DNA of 64,000 bases. Origin: Rhodosorus marinus (lineage: Eukaryota > Rhodophyta > Stylonematophyceae > Stylonematales > Stylonemataceae). Below the pieces are notes generated by a model. That model saw only the letters and a list, made by a program, of their open reading frames with translations, did no database searches and had not been told where the DNA came from. Positions 9,773 through 21,167 of the stretch are shown here, in pieces. The DNA lies in NCBI GenBank assembly GCA_029953675.1, contig JAMWBK010000004.1, positions 2,790,001 to 2,854,000 of the forward strand, given 5' to 3'. The position numbers were made by a program, and so were the translations under genes. Positions within the stretch are counted from its first letter, which is position 1. Each line of letters starts with the position of its first letter.

Positions 9773-12700
9773 ATGGATGTGGAGGAGAAATATGCAGGAT
9801 CCAAAATCCTTAATTTTCTGGATATTCTAGAGGGTATTTCGGAGGTACGGTGTTTCAGATGAGTGTTTTCGGTCTCCTGTGGTCGATGCTGACCACGCAT
9901 CGTTTTCCGCTTGGACATTTCTTTCATCCCAGAACCTGACTAGTCTTAGGGGAGGTGATGCTCCAGTCAGCCCTATTCAAGTTAGAGGTCAAAAAACTCG
10001 GGACCCGGAGGCCACGTCCATTCAACTGGCAAGAGCGTTTGAGGTGTGTATCTTCAATGCCCAGTTCATCAACCACTGAACCACTCGCTAAGCACCCCTT
10101 GCCCTTTTTTTTGGATGGGTTTGATTGCATGCACCAAACCGAGCTTAGATAGTCGAGGAAGTGCTTCCCAGCCCTATTACTCCTCGGCTGCCACCACGAA
10201 GACTGGATCGATGGCCGGCGGAAAAACCGAAACTGCCAAAGCTGGCAGACTCTGAAGGTCAAAGTTTGGGGAATGAATCCAGGAATAGTATAGGTAGGTT
10301 GTCAGGATAAGAAACTGGACACAAACCATGCGAACAGAATTGGAATGGCTTTCCTGAACTGGTACACGTTCTCGGGCTTCAGAGAGTAAGGACGGGAGAA
10401 GATCCTCCAAAGAGGATGACGCGCAGTCGTCGAAAACCATGAACGGGCGAGACGTTTCTGAGGCCAAGAAGGAGCGTTCCTCTTCTCAGAAGAAAGGCTC
10501 TGACATCTCCAGGGACCGTAGGAAGGAAGGGAAGGACAAAAAGAAAAGGGATTCAACGAAGGAAACGGTCTCGGAGAAGAGCTCTAACAGAAAGAGGCCA
10601 TCGCCTCAAGGGCTACGAGATAGCGCCGACGTGCGAGATGCCATGCAACGAGATGCGGGCTCATTTTCCCCGGCAGACCGCGTTGAGACTTTTCCAGGGA
10701 AGAGGGCGAAGAGTACTCACGGTCGACGTTCACGCAATGATGAGTCTGATGGTCCGCAGAGAGGCACGCCTTCCAGTAAATCGGGAAGGGAGTCAATGGG
10801 CACCTCGAATAACATGGAAAAGTCTCCAGATTCGAAAGGAGTTGATAGCGATCTCTATCCTCGAAAGAGTTTGATTGTTGATGACCTGGACATCATTCCG
10901 AAGAGAAAAGCCGGGTCGCGCGAGCCGCCAAATCCGAAACACTTGGAGCGAGATATCCCGAGAAAGCTGGAGTCCAAGTCCTCAGCGAGAGATACTACGA
11001 GAAAGCCGGAGTCCAGGCTATCAAACAGAGATTTCTCGAGGAACTCGGAGTCAAAGTCCTCTGACAGAGAAATCCCAAGAAGGTCGAAGTCCAAGTCTAC
11101 AGACAGAGAAATCCCAAGAAGGTCGGAGCCCAAGTCCAGGGACAGAGAAATTCCGAGAAGGTCGGAGCCCAAGTCATCGGATAGGGAGATTCCGAGAAAG
11201 TCGGAGCCCAAGTCCTCGGATAGGGAGATACCCAGAAAGTTGGAGCCCAAGTCCTCGGATAGGGAGATACCGAGAAAGTCGGAATCTAAATCCTCCGAGA
11301 AGGATATCCAGAGAAAGGCAGCGTCCGATTCGTTTGGCGAGAGAAGGCCAAGAGAAAGTGATCGAGAGCGAGGGCGGGATCGGGATCGAAGTCGGGATCG
11401 GAATCGAAGTCCAACACGCAGAGAGCGGCCTCGTAGTAGATTGCCTGGTAGGTCAGAGAAGGAAAGAGACCTCGCCGGAGACACAGAAAAATTCCATTCA
11501 AGTCGTTCGCGTTCGGAATCGTTAAAGGTACGTTGAGGACTCTTATCCAACCGCAGCTCCAGGCTGCTCTGGACAGTGGGTTCACTAGACTCAAGCTCTA
11601 ATTCGGTTGCCTCTCGGTTCCTATTGTTGATCGCTCTCGATCTCTTTACAGAATGAGAAAACATTGTCCTCCGCAGGAAAGGACAGGTCTGGAACGTCCG
11701 ACATACACAGAAGTGCAGATGATAAGCGCAAAGCCAGAAGGGACTCAAGCCCGCGTGAACGTGACCATCCGCACAAGAAGGCTGACTCGTCTGAAGGAAA
11801 TGAGAAGAAGACTGCTCGGGACAGTCCATCTCGGAAGAAGAAGGCGGCTCCCAGCGAGCCAGGACGATCCGGAACAAGGTTGGATGGCGGTTCTGATACT
11901 CCCAAGAAAGATGGAAAAGGGAGTTCCAGAGGAGCTACGGAGAGAGAATCCGAGGTAATCAATGGGAAAATTCCCGCACAATATCACATCCTCACTTCTT
12001 GCGAGGGTGAGCCAAGGACGGTTTGTTTATTTGTCGTATCTCTTGCGAGCAGAAAGGAACAGATTCGCAGGCTAGTCAGAAAGCTCAGCCAACGAGCAGC
12101 AGCAAGAAACCGCGGAAGCCGTTGCTCCCCGCTTCAACATACGACAAGCAGTTCAGGTACTTCAAGAGCAAAGTGGAGAAAGCCATTGATGAAGGCAAGG
12201 TACGAGTTCAACAAGCAAAACTGTGCTAGTGTGCTTTTGTTCCCCTGGTAGCAATTGTCGCTAAGGATGTGTTGGGGTCGTCCCTTGCTTGGTATAGCAA
12301 GCGGATCTTTTCCAGGAATACGCGAAACAGTCCGTACTCTCATGCTTTCTTACGGGAATTGCAACTGAGAACGAGGGGAAGAAAGATTTGAGAAAGGATA
12401 TCAAGGATAACAGAGAGAAGGCGATGGAGGTGCGTTAAAAGCAGTGTGTGGTCAGCAACGCGCTGTGGGACTATCCTGTTCTTGTGGAGCTGACTGGCTT
12501 GTCCCGTTCCTCGTTTTTCGGGCGCCGCGTCGGATCAGTATTATCGGTATCTCTCAGCCAAACTAGCACCTAAAATATTGACGGGAATGGCCAATTTCGA
12601 CCTAGACGAGAAAACAAAGCTGTACCAGGCTATGAAAGCGAAAGCACTACTCAGGGAGAGGGCCCTAACTTTTGCGTTTAACTCAAGGACAGGAAACCAG

Positions 12701-13109
12701 TACGTTGTATCGCGTCCGTGGCACTTTCGCCTCGTTTACCCTGCGATGCTTGCTCCATTGCCAAATCAAATGCTAAGCATCTCAACCTCCCTTGTACGAC
12801 AGGGTGAAGGCACTTTTGGGTAAACTTACGACGCAGGTTGAAGAAAGCAAATCGGTAGAGCCTTCGGAGCGGAAGCTGGAGTTTGATATAGGTGAGTACC
12901 TAGCTATATCCTTGTTTTTAGTACTGGACCTGTGGGACATCCAAGCAGCTGACCTTGACTTCTTCGTTGATTTCTACTGTCGTTTGGCCAATTCAGAGGA
13001 GGGACGTCAGCTGAAAATGTTTTTGGAATTGTTTATTGAAACCATGGTGAACCTAGAGACTGTAATGGGGCGGGACCAGGAGGCTGGTTCAGAGTGTAAA
13101 GTGAGCTGA
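9773..13109 (+). CDS. Ser/Arg-rich nuclear-type protein, ten exons, unknown function
   Basis: Exons 9773-9844, 9933-10043, 10149-10293, 10383-11527, 11652-11954, 12053-12199, 12298-12429, 12539-12699, 12803-12891 and 12997-13109 are phase-consistent and give about 805 residues, with introns of 88-124 nt. The N-terminus is short and mixed. The large fourth exon is Lys/Arg/Ser/Glu-rich and contains a degenerate 13-residue tandem repeat, KSSDREIPRKSEP (bases about 10990-11310), followed by RDRDRSRDRNRS. The last 250 residues are predicted helical and look folded (QFRYFKSKVEKAID, YYRYLSAKLAPKIL). Such composition is typical of splicing or transcription-associated nuclear proteins. I do not recognise the C-terminal domain. 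The start is the first Met of the frame, after a G/T-rich leader. The exon chain is solid; the function is open. Confidence 0.75.
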
Positions 13110-13554
13110 GTGCGCTCCTCAGCGTTGAGAAAATAAAAAAACTGAAACAACAAAAGAAAAGAAAAACGCGACATTGGTTACTCGACGCAGATGAGCTATG
13201 GTGATCTAACAACCAACTCTTGCTAAATCGCTTTCAATCCAACCCGCGCCGTTGTAACGGACTGTCATCGCTTGTAGAGCATCTTCCACGTCACAAGGTT
13301 TAGTTGAGTCGATTTGCAGTGATTAGCTGTGTCGCTTCGGAATTTGCAAAACGTAAATTCCTCAAAACGCCGCTCGACTGGAATTTTTGGCAAGACGTTG
13401 AGCTGATGATACCTACCAGCTCTTTGGTTTGGCATGGGAGGGGAACTGCTTCGAATTTTATTTCGTTGATGAAGCCACCGGAAACGTGCAGCTGTTACCC
13501 GTTCTCTGCTGAATGTCCCGATGATTCAAAAATGGCCAACAGTCGTGAAAATCC

Positions 13555-14384
13555 TGAAGGAGCGGGGTTTGCGGGCAGATTTTGACCTCGTTTGTTACAT
13601 GACTTCCTCGTGAGTTGACGCAAGAAGCCTGCTTTCGACGTTCATGTTCGTATAACGTCTTAATTTTTCTCCGTCCTTGTGCCCGAAAGCGTCTATGCGG
13701 CACGGGTTTTGCAGAGGTCCGACAGCAGGTTGGTCACACATGTGAGTACCGCGAACCGTGCGAAAAAATCCCGTGCGGAGAGTAGCAAAATTGATTTTTT
13801 AAGCCACGAAGTACTTCGTGCTTGCAAGGTATAGGCATTAATCCAAACCGGATCCTTTCAATGAGATTGCGCATGAAAACCACTCCAGCTAAGAGTCTGA
13901 GCGGGGTCACAAATCAGGATCATGGTATACCCACCTTACGATACAGAGAAGCAACGCCTCTGGAAGCCAATGGCGCTTCCGAGCATTTCTACAAACTAGG
14001 ACTCTTCTTCCATAACCTTAACGAGAACGATGTTACCGTTGAGATTGGGATCCGTACTTTCCTAAGAAAGGTGAGACTAGTTCGTACTAACGAGGCTCTA
14101 GTCCTTCTCTGTGTCCATTAGGATTCATCTGACAGGTTACATGTTGCCGCCCTCAGGTTGTATTGAACAACCAGAGAAATATACTGGTCAACTATCTCAT
14201 CCCGCTCAGAAATCAGAGCAATGGAATGGTGAAGTTGATGCTTCCACCCGGTGGCCTGGAAGAGCTTGATCGTTTGATTGAGCATAGACTGCTCAAGCCG
14301 GAGACGAATTTGGGTAAGTATGTAAGAGAGACCGTTGACCTAAGCATCCCCATGGATGATGACGCAGGACCTGCAGCAATGTGA
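13555..14384 (+). CDS. Unidentified spliced gene, 5' end unresolved
   Basis: The last four exons are phase-consistent: a segment ending at 13609 (reading PMIQKWPTVVKILKERGLRA), 13690-13741, 13804-14070 and 14157-14384, with introns of 80, 62 and 86 nt. The C-terminal exon reads NILVNYLIPLRNQSNG and LEELDRLIEHRLLKPETN before a stop at 14384. Further left another frame (about 13400-13510) also looks coding (TYQLFGLAWEGNCFEFYFVD) but ends in a stop at about 13510 in a different phase. There is therefore either an unrecognised small intron or a frameshift near 13500-13530. No family is recognised. The exon start at 13804 contains a perfect 16-bp palindrome (13805-13820). Confidence 0.5.
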
Positions 14385-14840
14385 TGAGCATTCAAACGTT
14401 AACCGGGAACCCAGTTTGGATATTTCTGGTGTTGTTAATAGCAATCGCGATTGTGCTGTTAGGTTTTCAGCTTTGTTCATTCGCTTAGTCTTTCATATCT
14501 AATTAGACCAACAGTTTTATCAATTCCTCCCCACCTCGCTGGTAGAAAGACAGACGCGCGCTTTTCTTCAATCTTCAGCACAACGGCATGCGAGCTTGGA
14601 CTCTTGTTTGTTGCCTGAGTCCACTGCCATAGAGCCAATCTGGACGAATTATCAACTGCTTTGTAGGCAGCCCTTCATACGGTTGGCCGGAATCTGTTCG
14701 TCCCGGCGAGCTTGCAAGAATGTTGACCACAGGGTTTCCTACAGCGACTTCTATGACGGAAGGAGCCTAGTTTTTACCGACGATGGATCAGCACGGTTAC
14801 CCGCTACTGGCACATCAGCAACTGTTTTCTTGTCTTTGTC

Positions 14841-15284
14841 TTATGCTTCGGATTCCACCTCGACCCTGGTGGTCTCCAGGTGGGAAAGAATGAACTCCTC
14901 CACTTGTCGTCTGTACTTCGGCTCGAAGGAATCGAGGTAGCTCTCCTTCTTGATCTTCACGGTGATGTTCTGCCTTTTTAACAGTGCTTCGATTAAACTG
15001 TTGGTTACTGTACAATACCGATCCGGAAAGATTTCCGGATGTTCCATCAGATTCCTCGGGTTGTGGAGCAACGTGAGCTGAAGGTGACGATAGAGTGTTT
15101 AAGGTCATGTTAGTACACCAAAGTAGCTCGCTACGAGAACGAATCAAGACGTCCTTACCGTTGTCCTCTTGATGCCGTTTACCTCTGCAAGATCCTCTCC
15201 TGCGATATAGGAGCGCTTATCAATGCTGTCGTCAACAGTCAAGTGCTTCATCCGTTCTTCTATACGCACATGTCGGGGTTGCAT
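14841..15284 (-). CDS. Small two-exon gene, unknown function
   Basis: Exons 15159-15284 and 14841-15077 join in phase 0 over an 81-nt intron to give 120 residues: charged and soluble, ending EEFILSHLETTRVEVESEA. The Met at 15284 is preceded directly by CAG, so it may instead be an internal Met just after a splice acceptor, with a further 5' exon to the right. The middle (HPEIFPDRYCTVTNSLIEAL) looks like a compact folded domain. I do not recognise the family. Confidence 0.5.
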
Positions 15285-15603
15285 CTGTTCGCTCGAATGT
15301 TCTCTCCTCCATCTCACACCACCCTTCACACGCGATAAACAAGGAGTAAGTAAGGACGCAGTTGCCCACAGCGGCGTGATAGTCGTTATCAGGTACAAAT
15401 GCGCAGTTCGAAGAATCCTGACGGGATCCTGTACTCTATTCATCCCTCAAAGTACTATTGTACAAGCTAACCTTATTGTCGAGTGTCCTCGAAGCAAATC
15501 CTTGCCCAACACAGCTCATAAACTCCAAAAAAGCAAACGACAGAACCCAAATTCCATTCCTTGTCACCTCCAATCCAGTAAAACTCGACAGCCGCGAAAC
15601 AAA

Positions 15604-15783
15604 ATGGATTCCTTCGTGCGTGGCAGTTCTCCTCCACAGCCGAAGTTGAAAACGACAATGCAAAGTGCTCTCAGCAGCGTGTTCCCATACTCAAGTCTCA
15701 ATGCAAACCTGTTTGTCTTCTTTGATCTATGCTACTTCTTGGTACTCTTCCTGGCAACAAGACGTGAAAAACGAGAATGCTAG
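15604..15783 (+). CDS. Possible small membrane protein
   Basis: An ATG at 15604 opens 59 residues beginning MDSFVRGSSPP, followed by a hydrophobic segment (ANLFVFFDLCYFLVLFLA) and a basic end (TRREKREC). This is a short single-span membrane protein topology. A GT donor inside the end (about 15763) with an acceptor at about 15830 would give an alternative C-terminus. The Phe at position 4 matches the leader pattern of other proteins in the window. No homologue is recognised. Confidence 0.35.
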   Translation: MDSFVRGSSPPQPKLKTTMQSALSSVFPYSSLNANLFVFFDLCYFLVLFLATRREKREC

Positions 15784-15915
15784 TGCTCTCGAGGGAAGGG
15801 AACGAGGCCCATGAGCGTAGACTGGCAGGTAACTTTGCCAAACCAGAAGATGGACGTGATTTTCGTTTCTGAAACACTTCATAACACTGTAAGAGAAATC
15901 ACGTCATTCTCTCGC

Positions 15916-16321
15916 TCACCGTCTTTCAAGCAAGTCGGAAAGTGCTCCCGAGCTGGCTAACCTCAGAGCAAAAATGACAACCGCGGCAATGAGCTCAGCG
16001 TGGGAAGTGACTTTGGAGTCAGCGGCAGTGGTCGCGCACCAAACGTCCTGTTCGTAGTAGTCCTGGAGATATATCATTTTTACGGGGGGGGGCCTTTTCA
16101 TCCGCTGTATCCTCGGACATCCAACTGAGGACAAAAAAAGTCAACAGGGTGCGTGTGGGATCATCTGACAAATATCCAAGGTAAATCCGGACACAGAAAC
16201 AGTCACAATGTTCTTTAAAATTACCATACGTATCGTCCAAAGCAGTTTGCCAAGACATCACGAGTAGCATCATTCGGCAAAAGCCATCAGCTCGATACTG
16301 TCCCATTCCAAAAGGTCCCAC
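15916..16321 (-). pseudogene. ORF broken at a G9 homopolymer, unknown protein
   Basis: Two overlapping minus-strand frames, 16019-16321 and 15916-16134, look like one protein whose frame shifts at the nine-base C run (G9 on the plus strand, 16084-16092). The first frame reads well down to SEDTADEKAPP, then turns to low-quality sequence. The second continues with KMIYLQDYYEQDVWCATTAA to a stop at 15916. Either the homopolymer length is a sequencing error or the gene is inactivated. No family is recognised. Confidence 0.3.
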
Positions 16322-16735
16322 GATATAGGTGCTTACGATACTTTATTTACTAAACGTTGTAATTATGTTCTAAAACAAATATATTGGGAATAGTAGTGTT
16401 TATATACTATGAATAATCGATCTGTTTGTCCCAATCAAAGATTTCAGGGTTAGGGAAGGGAATGGGACTGTCCCATTTTCCTTTCCCGCAGAAGAAAGTT
16501 CGCTTAGCTGCCGAAGTCGCTAGGGAAGTTGAGGGAGAGGACAGAAGAGGATGGGAAGGTTTGTCTGAGGTTGATATGAGGCCGAACTAGTAGCCACAAC
16601 GAAGCGAGCTGCTAAGAATTTCTTATGGTTAGATTCACGAGGTCTTGATGAGGAGGGTCTGTTGAGGACGCTGTTGTTGAGGCTGAACGTTTTCGCTTCG
16701 GGAAGGGGTCATATTGCGTTTGAGAGTCAACTCGT
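16322..16735. other. Intergenic
   Basis: No supported gene. The right half is G/T-rich on the plus strand and leads into the gene at 16736. Confidence 0.4.
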
Positions 16736-17504
16736 ATGTTGAGACGGTGGCATAGGTTTTATACGACCTACCCTAATATTGGTCTGATCCGTTCAACAAA
16801 AGGGTTTGACAAGAAGGAGCCCCGAACTCATCGACTGGTATGCAGGTTTGAAGATCAGGAGACGGATGCAACTCTTGTTTCTGACAGACTTCATAAGACG
16901 GTGAGAAGTTTCATACTGCTCTTTGCTTCCCCGTTGTTGAGCCGTTTCTCGCCGCTTGAGTACAACTTGCTCCTTAGACAAAATTCTGAGGATTCGATTG
17001 CTTCTTTAATTCTCTTGTTTTTCCGTTAGATTGGACATGCGACCTCAGAAGAGCGACCGCTTCGGCACCGACTCTTTGACGCAAGGGATTATACGACTTG
17101 CGTGGAAATAGGAAAGCTTCTAGCGGAAAGGGCAATCCCATTGAGAATATTCAGAGCTCTCTATGGTGGCTCCGTTGACAGCTTTAGGAATCGCCGGTAT
17201 GCGTATACTTATGACAGGCTTCGAGGTATCATAGAGGGTCTCACATCGTCTGGGATCGAGGTAATCTGCCTGGAAAGGACTTACAATCGAAAAAATTTGC
17301 AAGAATATCTGAAATCCTCTGTGTCGGCTCTGTCCATCCAACGTATAGATCGAGATAGACGTTGAGCCAATAATCACAAGAGCGCCAGAGGTGTACAGAA
17401 ACAGAATACTTTACTCCTTTGTGCTGCCGCTGAAAGAAGTCCCGAACGTTGTTCTTCGTCTTCCGAACGAAGAGGTGTTCAAGTCGGGACCATTGAGGTA
17501 TTGA
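16736..17504 (+). CDS. Three-exon gene, unknown function
   Basis: Exons 16736-16900, 17030-17260 and 17349-17504 (introns 129 and 88 nt, all phase 0) give 183 residues. An in-frame stop lies five codons upstream of the Met, which supports the start. The N-terminus is basic and short on acidic residues (MLRRWHRFYTTYPNIGLIRS), compatible with a mitochondrial presequence. The body is rich in Arg and mixed helix/strand (PLRIFRALYGGSVDSF, VPNVVLRLPNEEVFKSGPL). Organellar ribosomal or assembly proteins often look like this, but I cannot name one. The splice model is good; the function is unknown. Confidence 0.6.
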
Positions 17505-18320
17505 GAACGCTATACACAGCTGGCTTTTTTTGTGTTTTTTTCAGCTGCCGGTGGGGGCTGCCGGTGCCAAATACTGTGCTAACCTACGTCCACCTTCATG
17601 TTCGCACAGAGGAAAGCAAAATCCGGACTTCACCAAGGACTTGTTCGAGCGATAATGGATAAACGACGTATGCCCAAAGGTTCCTACGCGGATGAGCAGA
17701 AGCAACTCCGATTCTACGATGCACGGATGTATGACTGCACAATATTGTTCGCGCTAACTTCTTCAAGTGCCTCAGCCGCTGGTCTTTGCAAAACTTAGGT
17801 TCTGGGGGCAGACACACCACTGCTCGAAGCCGTGTTAAGGTGGAACAACCTCTGTAACAAACCACGCGCTTTGCGGGACAATTTTCTTCATCTGTGTTTG
17901 GTGCTTTCTTCCGGTGAATCACTAGTAGTTCAACGAGTTGAACAAAAAAAAAACCTAATAAGAGATGACTAGAAATAGAAATTTGCAATACCTCACAACC
18001 ATCTGAACTCCCCTTCACATATGCACCACTGTACCGGGTTAAAAGTCCGGGGTCGAACAAACCCGGGGTCCACGATGCAGCGCCTTTGCACATACACTCT
18101 CTACGATGGCAGAAGGACCGGTATTCAGTTCGCCGGGTTCCTAGTTCAGCAACGTGGAACAAAGAACACTTGTGGCAAAGAGACGCAGCCCTTGCGCTTC
18201 TTCTAAACACTTAAGAGATCCACAATTTGTTGTAGGTATGACCAGGGTGGATGTCAGCTGGATCGGCTTCTTCTTCCACGTCTAACGTAGCAAGGGAGAA
18301 TGCAGTTTCAATGGTACAGT
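17505..18320. other. Unresolved region with competing frames
   Basis: Open frames occur on both strands (plus 17598-17798; minus 17596-18206 with a possible intron at about 17813-18000), but neither is clearly coding. The interval 18026-18075 holds a short inverted repeat, CCGGGTT/AACCCGG. Confidence 0.3.
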
Positions 18321-19616
18321 TCAAGTCTCCTCCTCCTCTGACATTTCAAATTCATCCTCGTTCCATTCCATCCACTCACGTTGTTCGTCATCCCTAAGAA
18401 AAGATTCATCCATAGGGAAAGGTCTGCAAGTTAGCACGTCGTCGACGCGCGACCTAGCTTCAAGGTGAATCTTCACGTATCACTATGAGCTAGGAAATCA
18501 GAGGGATTGTTGGAAGGTTCTTACTGATCCAGAGAATCAAATTCATCAGAGTTGCGGTAGAGGATACAATGTTGAACGATGAAGATAGTGTCGAAAATCA
18601 AGGTTTCCACAGCCAGTCCTGTCTTCGCGACATTTGCCGTGAAGGGCTTGATTGAGCTGATTTGGATGCTGCGGAGGGTCTGCTGTATTATTGAAAAGAT
18701 TCCTCCCATTAGATCTAGGAGTACAAAGCTGATCGACCAGCCGAATGTCGATTTTCTCCGAAAGTTGAGCACGATTTGCGGTAGGTACTTGACAAAGCTG
18801 CAAGTGACCTTCCCAATCCCTAGGAACGATATCAGAAACCTTAGGGCAAAGAAAAAAATGGCGAAAATCGGTCGCCGTCAAGTGGCGTCAGCGAATTCCG
18901 CGGTCCACTCTCCCCAGCTAGAGACCCCAGACAGAAACGTACGTCGAATTGAAACCGACGATCGTCATGATTGTTAACAAGATCAGTCCCATCCAGATGA
19001 TTAGATTGAGAAGTATCACAGTTGGCCTAGCTTTCTGGCTTCCAGCATCGTAGATCAGACACTGCACGAAGGTAATGACACACAAACACAACCTGGAAAC
19101 CATCGAATGATATAGAAACTTAGAGAAAGCTGCCATTTATGTCCTGCAGATTTGCTCAGCTTACCCGTGAACCGCAAATATAATATCGTTGAATTCTACT
19201 TGAGGTGGAATTCCATATCGAGCAATGTACGACGCCCGTACTCTCCCAGACCAATGAAGAAGCGTGGTGAACAACGAATAACAGAAGAATCCCGTTACGT
19301 TCAACAACACATAATCCAAGGAAAGTCCCCTGACGGATTTCCTCCTATAGTTCAGGATACACTGTGGATAAAACGACAAACTCCACGCAAAAAAGTAGAT
19401 CCATCCACACGCCAAAGCGAACCCAGTCAACTTCCCATGCGCCTCCAACTCCTCCACGCTCTGAGCATTAGGTGTCGGTACCGGAGTCTTATCCGCAGAC
19501 TCCAAAACTTCCGCTGTACCCGGAGAGCTCCCATCCACTACATTCTGATCTTCTACCCCTCCGGGGGCCGCCGTCGGACTCTCCACAGCCACCCCGCCTC
19601 CTTCCACACCATCCAT
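18321..19616 (-). CDS. CTNS: Cystinosin (lysosomal/vacuolar cystine-proton symporter, PQ-loop family)
   Basis: Four phase-consistent exons, 19165-19616, 18943-19092, 18525-18839 and 18321-18423, give 339 residues (human cystinosin is 367). The N-terminal 60 residues are acidic and variable and lack a clear long lumenal domain. Then come seven hydrophobic segments with two PQ-loop motifs: SFYPQCILNYRRKSVRGLS in exon 1 and KYLPQIVLNFRRKSTFGWS in exon 3. The family ending IFDTIFIVQHCILYR is present. In this family the PQ-loops line the cystine path, and transport is coupled to protons at the lysosome or vacuole membrane. An extra acidic C-terminal exon (MEWNEDEFEMSEEEE) follows. The Met at 19616 is taken as the start; an upstream in-frame codon at 19643 is less likely. 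Confidence 0.92.
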
Positions 19617-21167
19617 ATTCAAAACCCCCCCCACAACGCACACACAACCTAACCTAACCTAAACTTCTCATCAAAAAAACCGAACGTCCTCCCCCTCCCC
19701 ACCCCCCGCCCAAACCTCTGAATCCTTTCTCCAATACTTGAGTTTATTCAGATCTATTGATTTTGTATCACTTAGATCATCCACTCATCCCAACAAGTAT
19801 TCTAACATCCATCCATCCACTCCATCCATCTATCCATCTATCCATCTATCCATCCCTCCTCCTTCCTCCTCCCCTCCTCTTTCCAATAGTCCTTGCAGCC
19901 AGCACCGCGAAAACAATCAATCCAGTCACCCTCCGTCTCCTTTCCATTTCTACCCCCCATTTCCAATCCACATCTATTTTTAATCATAATTCCAATACTT
20001 AACTTTCCATACTATTTTAATATTATTTCCGCCAAATATATAATCTGTTCTATATAATTTGAGTAAATTAGATTTTAACCAATGATAAGTTTATATTGTT
20101 CTAGGGTTTTGTAGATATTAGAAATTTCTATTTCTTGTAATGAGAATATTAACCACTCTAAACACGTTTCTATTAAGTTGATAGGAGTTAGACCAAAGAA
20201 ATTGTGTGCAGCTTTTGCAGTATGAAAATCCTTTTTATTTTGAGTGGTTTTTCAATTGAGTTTCGGTTGTTTTAATGTTTTTCCGAAATCGAATACGAAG
20301 TCGTTCCAGCAAAAAAAAAAATAAAACAAATTTCAGATTGAGAAAGTTGAGTTGTTCGAGGGATTCAGGATTCTTGATTTATTACTACTTTCATTGTTTT
20401 GTAACCAATAGACGTTTAGTTGTTTTAATTTGATTGAATACGTGACCAATAAATAGATGATGAGCTGGACCTTTATCTAAATAGTTTCATAAAGGAGGGT
20501 TCTGTTTACTTGTTTTGGTGCTGGCTGGTGGTCTCGTCTTACGTGAAAGCGAGGCACGGACAGAATCTAGTTGGTGCGAATGGACAAACTATGCGAGCGC
20601 TGTTCCACTGACAGCCTACGATGTCAACAATCACTCCTCGTATTCTGTATATCGACTAAGTAGTTCCTCGAAAATCGGCTGCCTCCCTGGCTGACTAGAC
20701 TGCGTTGTGAACTTACCGACAAATATGCGGGACTTGACACCGAGGTTGTGCGATGCAGTTCCGCAGCTGCGAGTGAATCGTGAACCTCTAGAAGTTGAAT
20801 TCGTAGATGAAAACTGATAGATTCGATAATTATGTGATAGGTTCAGGAACCAGATAATTCAACACTCAAAACCTTAGCTTGGTGCCGGGCTTTCCTCAAT
20901 TCTACCGCTTCGGGGACAAGCTTCATCCATAAGCGGCTCTTGCTCTCCGCCGCAAAGCGATCGTGCCGCTTATGGGAATGTTCTACAATTTCAACAAACG
21001 GGAACCCGCCACCCTCTAATCTATTTAATGGTCAAATGACCGCGATCGACAGAACACGGCATATGCGTCGGCAGGTTGCACGGACAGCGCCCTAATCCTT
21101 TACCAGCCTTCAACATGAACACCATGCAAAGGCACTACAACTCATTATATACTAAAAGGGCGAATCA
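19617..21167. other. Intergenic, AT-rich centre
   Basis: A 1.55-kb spacer between the cystinosin start and the lipoyl synthase stop. 19617-19720 is C/A-rich on the plus strand (the G/T-rich leader of cystinosin, read from the minus strand). 19980-20500 is AT-rich. No gene is supported. Confidence 0.5.
19807..19856. repeat. CCAT/CTAT microsatellite
   Basis: About a dozen imperfect tetranucleotide units (CATC, CTAT) occur in the presumed 5' flank of cystinosin. Confidence 0.8.

Noticed and set aside
10855-11877. 340-codon minus-strand frame antisense to the Ser/Arg gene
   Set aside because: It mirrors the repeat-rich exon (its LGISLSEDLGS repeats are the antisense of the plus-strand repeat), and the plus strand has ten phase-consistent exons.
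15223-15783. 186-codon plus-strand frame
   Set aside because: Its left part is antisense to a spliced minus-strand gene; only the last 59 residues from the ATG at 15604 look like a protein.
19807-19856. CRISPR-like or telomeric repeat
   Set aside because: Units are only four bases without spacers, and no TTAGGG-type array is present; it is a microsatellite in a eukaryotic spacer.
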